A stretch of 64,000 bases of DNA from Thalassobaculum_A sp040219215 (GTDB lineage Bacteria > Pseudomonadota > Alphaproteobacteria > Thalassobaculales > Thalassobaculaceae): NCBI RefSeq assembly GCF_040219215.1, contig NZ_JAVJSX010000022.1, forward strand, positions 248,001-312,000, written 5' to 3'. Both the position numbers and the translations under genes were made by a program. The notes below the pieces were generated by a model. That model did not search any database. It saw only the letters and a list, made by a program, of their open reading frames with translations, and had not been told where the DNA came from. Position 1 is the stretch's first letter; every line of letters starts with the position of its first letter. This document shows positions 61,708 through 64,000 of this stretch, piece by piece.

Positions 61708-62844
61708 TTGACCGTCACGCTCAGCATCGCATCCGTCACCGCACACGTGTTCCGATATCCCCTGGAGCAGGTGGTGCAGACCTCGTTCGGAGTAATGGCC
61801 GACCGCCCGATGGTGTTGGTCAGCGTCACCGACACCAGCGGCGAGACCGGCTGGGGCGAGGTGTGGTGCAACTTCCCCGGCGTCGGCGCCGAACACCGGG
61901 CCCGGTTGGTCGACAGCGTCCTGGCACCCCTGCTGACCGGCCGGTCGTTCGACGGCGCCGCGGCCGCGTTTCATCACATGACCGAGGCCACCGCGGTGCT
62001 GGCCATCCAATGCGCCGAGCCGGGGCCGTTTGCCCAGGCGATCGCCGGACTGGACACCGCGTTGTGGGATCTGTCGGGACGGCTGGCGGGACAGCCGCTG
62101 TGGCGCCTGCTGGGCGGGCGGGAGCCGACGGTGCCGGTCTATGCCAGCGGCCTCAACCCCACCTCGCCCGAGACCCTGGCCGCCCGGCGCTTCGAGGAAG
62201 GGTATCGGGCGTTCAAGCTGAAGATCGGGTTCGGCGCCGACCGCGACATCGCCAACCTGCAGGCCCTGCGCTCCACTCTTGGCCCCGACGCACGCCTGAT
62301 GGTCGACGCCAACCAGGGCTGGACGCTGGAGCAGGCGTTGCACGCCGCACCGATGATCGAGCGGTTCGACCTCGACTGGCTGGAGGAGCCGTTGCGGGCC
62401 GACACGCCATGGTCGGACTGGCGCACGCTGCGGGACGCGACGGCGATCCCGCTGGCGGCCGGGGAGAACCTGATGGGCGACGCCGCGTTCGACAGCGCAC
62501 TGGACGCCAGTGTGCTGGGCGTCGTCCAGCCCGATCTGGCGAAATGGGGCGGGCTCACCGCCTGCCTGCCACTGGCGGGCCGCATCCTTGCCTCCGGTGC
62601 GCGCTACTGCCCGCACTATCTCGGCGGCGGTATCGGATTGCTGGCGTCGGCGCACCTGCTCGCGGCGGCCGGTGGCGACGGCATCCTGGAGATTGACGCC
62701 AATCCCAATCCTTTGCGAACGCTGCTGTGCGGCCCGCTCGGAACCATCGACAATGGTCGTTCGGTTCTGACGGATGAGTCTGGACTGGGAGTCGTTCCAC
62801 ACCTGTCGGATCTGGAAGGCTTTGCGGTCCCGCACCGGTGGTAG
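61708..62844 (+). CDS. Mandelate racemase/muconate-lactonizing enzyme family protein
   Basis: A 378-residue enolase-superfamily enzyme. Visible active-site residues are Lys170 and Lys172 (FKLKIG), metal ligands Asp200 (VDANQGW), Glu226 (WLEEPL) and Glu253 (AGENL), and Lys279 (LAKWGG). This set fits the MLE group, which cycloisomerises muconates, although acid-sugar dehydratases and epimerases share much of it. Its place after the dioxygenase genes favours cycloisomerisation of the ring-cleavage product. The start is TTG at 61708 with GGAG eight bases upstream; the open frame extends further but overlaps the previous gene. Confidence 0.83.
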   Translation: MTVTLSIASVTAHVFRYPLEQVVQTSFGVMADRPMVLVSVTDTSGETGWGEVWCNFPGVGAEHRARLVDSVLAPLLTGRSFDGAAAAFHHMTEATAVLAIQCAEPGPFAQAIAGLDTALWDLSGRLAGQPLWRLLGGREPTVPVYASGLNPTSPETLAARRFEEGYRAFKLKIGFGADRDIANLQALRSTLGPDARLMVDANQGWTLEQALHAAPMIERFDLDWLEEPLRADTPWSDWRTLRDATAIPLAAGENLMGDAAFDSALDASVLGVVQPDLAKWGGLTACLPLAGRILASGARYCPHYLGGGIGLLASAHLLAAAGGDGILEIDANPNPLRTLLCGPLGTIDNGRSVLTDESGLGVVPHLSDLEGFAVPHRW

Positions 62845-62859
62845 CGGGACCGGCTTGGT

Positions 62860-64000
62860 TCAGGAGGCGGCTTGGTAGCCTCCCTCGGGCGGCTTGACCG
62901 GGCGTGTGCGCAACGCCGCGTCGATGGCCGCCAGGAACTGATCGAAATTGATTGGCTTGCCGAGATACCGGAAGAATCCTGCCGCCAGGCCATCGTTGAC
63001 CTCGTTCGGCATTACCGATGCCGTCAGGGCCAGGACCGGAATGTCCTTGGTGTCAGGATGCATTCGCAGCTGCTCCAGAATCTCAAACCCGTTCATTTCG
63101 GGCAGGTTGAGGTCCAGGACGATCACGTCGGGTCGGTGCGCCCGCGCCAGTTCCAGCCCAACCTGCCCGGACGCAGCGGAATGCATCGTGACGTCGGGCA
63201 ACGTTTCGACAAGATACTCGACCAGACGCAGGTTCAGCGGGTTGTCCTCGACGTACAGCAAAGAGTAGCCGCCCGCGTTGGCCAACGGGGCGTTGATCGT
63301 AGTGCCAGACCCGGCCGACGCAGCGGCTTCGGGAAGGGCGGCGGCGGTCTCCACGGGCAGGTCGATCCAGAACGTGCTGCCGCGGCCGGGTTCGCTCTCG
63401 AAGCCGATCCGGCCATCCATCGCCTCGACCAGCAGCTTGCACACCGACAGGCCGATGCCGGTCCCTTCGATGGTCGTGAACTCGGCACCGAGGCGCTGAA
63501 ACGGCGTGAAGATCTCGCTGGCCCGATCCTCGGGAATTCCTCTGCCGGTGTCGGCGACCAGGATACGAACCCGCGTACCCTCGATCTCCCGCGCCGACAC
63601 CGATACCGATCCGCCAGGCCGATTGTACTTGATCGCGTTGGACAGCAGGTTCAGCAGGACCTGCCGCAAGCGCTGGCTGTCGGCACGGACGTCGGACACC
63701 GTCGTTTCCAGAGACAACTCGACGGCAATCCCGGCCTTCGCAGCAACCGCGCCGATCGACTCGACCGCACCGGACAGCGTGTCGGCGACCGCCATACGCT
63801 CGGTCGACAGCTTCAATTGCCCGGCCTCAATGCCAGCGAGGTCGAGCACGTCGTCCACCAGCGCCAGTAGGTGCTGGCCGCTGCTGACGATGTGCCTGCA
63901 GTACTCCTGCTGGCTCTGCGACAATGCGTTCCCGCGCGGCATCTGCAGAAGTTGCCCGAAGCCGATGACGGCGTTCAGCGGCGTCCGCAACTCGTGACTC
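62860..64000 (-). CDS. Hybrid sensor histidine kinase/receiver (5' end beyond window)
   Basis: The frame runs off the right edge, so the N-terminal sensor part is missing; about 380 residues are visible. It begins in the H-box (SHELRTPLNAVIGF, His codon at 63994-63996), continues through the ATPase (LLNLLSNAIKYN, VADTGRGIPED, GTGIGLSVCKLL) and ends in a receiver with Asp in VLDLNLPEMNG and Lys in YLGKPINFD. It is convergent with the MLE-like gene (15-base gap) and has no clear tie to the catabolic cluster. The input signal and output partner are unknown. Confidence 0.9.
   Translation of the reverse strand, partial: SHELRTPLNAVIGFGQLLQMPRGNALSQSQQEYCRHIVSSGQHLLALVDDVLDLAGIEAGQLKLSTERMAVADTLSGAVESIGAVAAKAGIAVELSLETTVSDVRADSQRLRQVLLNLLSNAIKYNRPGGSVSVSAREIEGTRVRILVADTGRGIPEDRASEIFTPFQRLGAEFTTIEGTGIGLSVCKLLVEAMDGRIGFESEPGRGSTFWIDLPVETAAALPEAAASAGSGTTINAPLANAGGYSLLYVEDNPLNLRLVEYLVETLPDVTMHSAASGQVGLELARAHRPDVIVLDLNLPEMNGFEILEQLRMHPDTKDIPVLALTASVMPNEVNDGLAAGFFRYLGKPINFDQFLAAIDAALRTRPVKPPEGGYQAAS

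Noticed and set aside
1..64000. CRISPR arrays, tRNA or rRNA genes, insertion sequences, prophage
   Set aside because: No regularly spaced repeats, no recognisable tRNA or rRNA sequence, and no transposase, integrase or phage structural gene was seen on either strand.

Overview
The window is high-GC, densely coded DNA with no transposase, integrase, phage gene, CRISPR array, rRNA or tRNA that I can recognise. The gene content fits a free-living, metabolically versatile alphaproteobacterium. Rhodospirillales-like is my best guess, from family resemblance only. The markers are an imuB-dnaE2 mutagenesis cassette, several TRAP transporters, DctB/DctD-type regulation, a Pel polysaccharide locus and aromatic catabolism.

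Layout. (1) 1-4.6 kb: 3' part of imuB and complete dnaE2. (2) 4.6-11.2 kb: a DctB/DctD-like two-component pair, a sigma-54 promoter, then a TAXI-type TRAP binding protein and a fused TRAP permease, facing a DenD-like dehydrogenase. (3) 12.2-15.3 kb: an acyl-CoA synthetase and two small methyltransferase-fold proteins. (4) 15.4-31.2 kb: a complete Pel exopolysaccharide operon in which PelA is two genes (GH114 hydrolase, deacetylase) and PelB is two genes (TPR scaffold, outer-membrane barrel), followed by pelC, D, E, F, G and glmS. (5) 31.2-37.7 kb: a signalling block with a HATPase-REC-PP2C protein, a STAS anti-anti-sigma factor, a GalE/PelX-like epimerase, two PilZ proteins, a CheY-like receiver and an Hpt-REC-REC-GGDEF cyclase. 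(6) 37.7-44.3 kb: a palindrome-rich regulatory region, then a nitrilase-family amidohydrolase, a large Orn/Lys/Arg-decarboxylase-like PLP enzyme, an ATP-grasp ligase and a C45-type Ntn hydrolase. (7) 44.3-51.7 kb: a DapA-family lyase, a CPA1 antiporter with a cyclic-nucleotide-binding domain, an AhpD-like protein and a DctPMQ TRAP transporter. (8) 52.0-62.8 kb: a catabolic cluster with enoyl-CoA hydratase, GntR/UTRA regulator, two alpha/beta hydrolases, GST, type III CoA-transferase, CMD protein, split class I fumarase, D-2-hydroxyacid dehydrogenase, PcaG/PcaH-like intradiol dioxygenase and an MLE-like enolase-superfamily enzyme. (9) The end of the window is the 3' part of a hybrid histidine kinase.

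How the parts may work together. Regions 4 and 5 form a coherent biofilm unit: the GGDEF cyclase can make c-di-GMP, PelD keeps an RxxD site to sense it, GlmS and the epimerase can supply UDP-GalNAc precursor, and the phosphatase/STAS pair resembles the HsbR-HsbA partner switch. Region 8 looks like ring cleavage, cycloisomerisation, lactone hydrolysis and CoA activation, but it combines enzyme families that normally belong to different branches. Region 6 is the best candidate for an undescribed pathway: an amino-acid decarboxylase, an amide-forming ligase and two amide-cleaving enzymes in a row.
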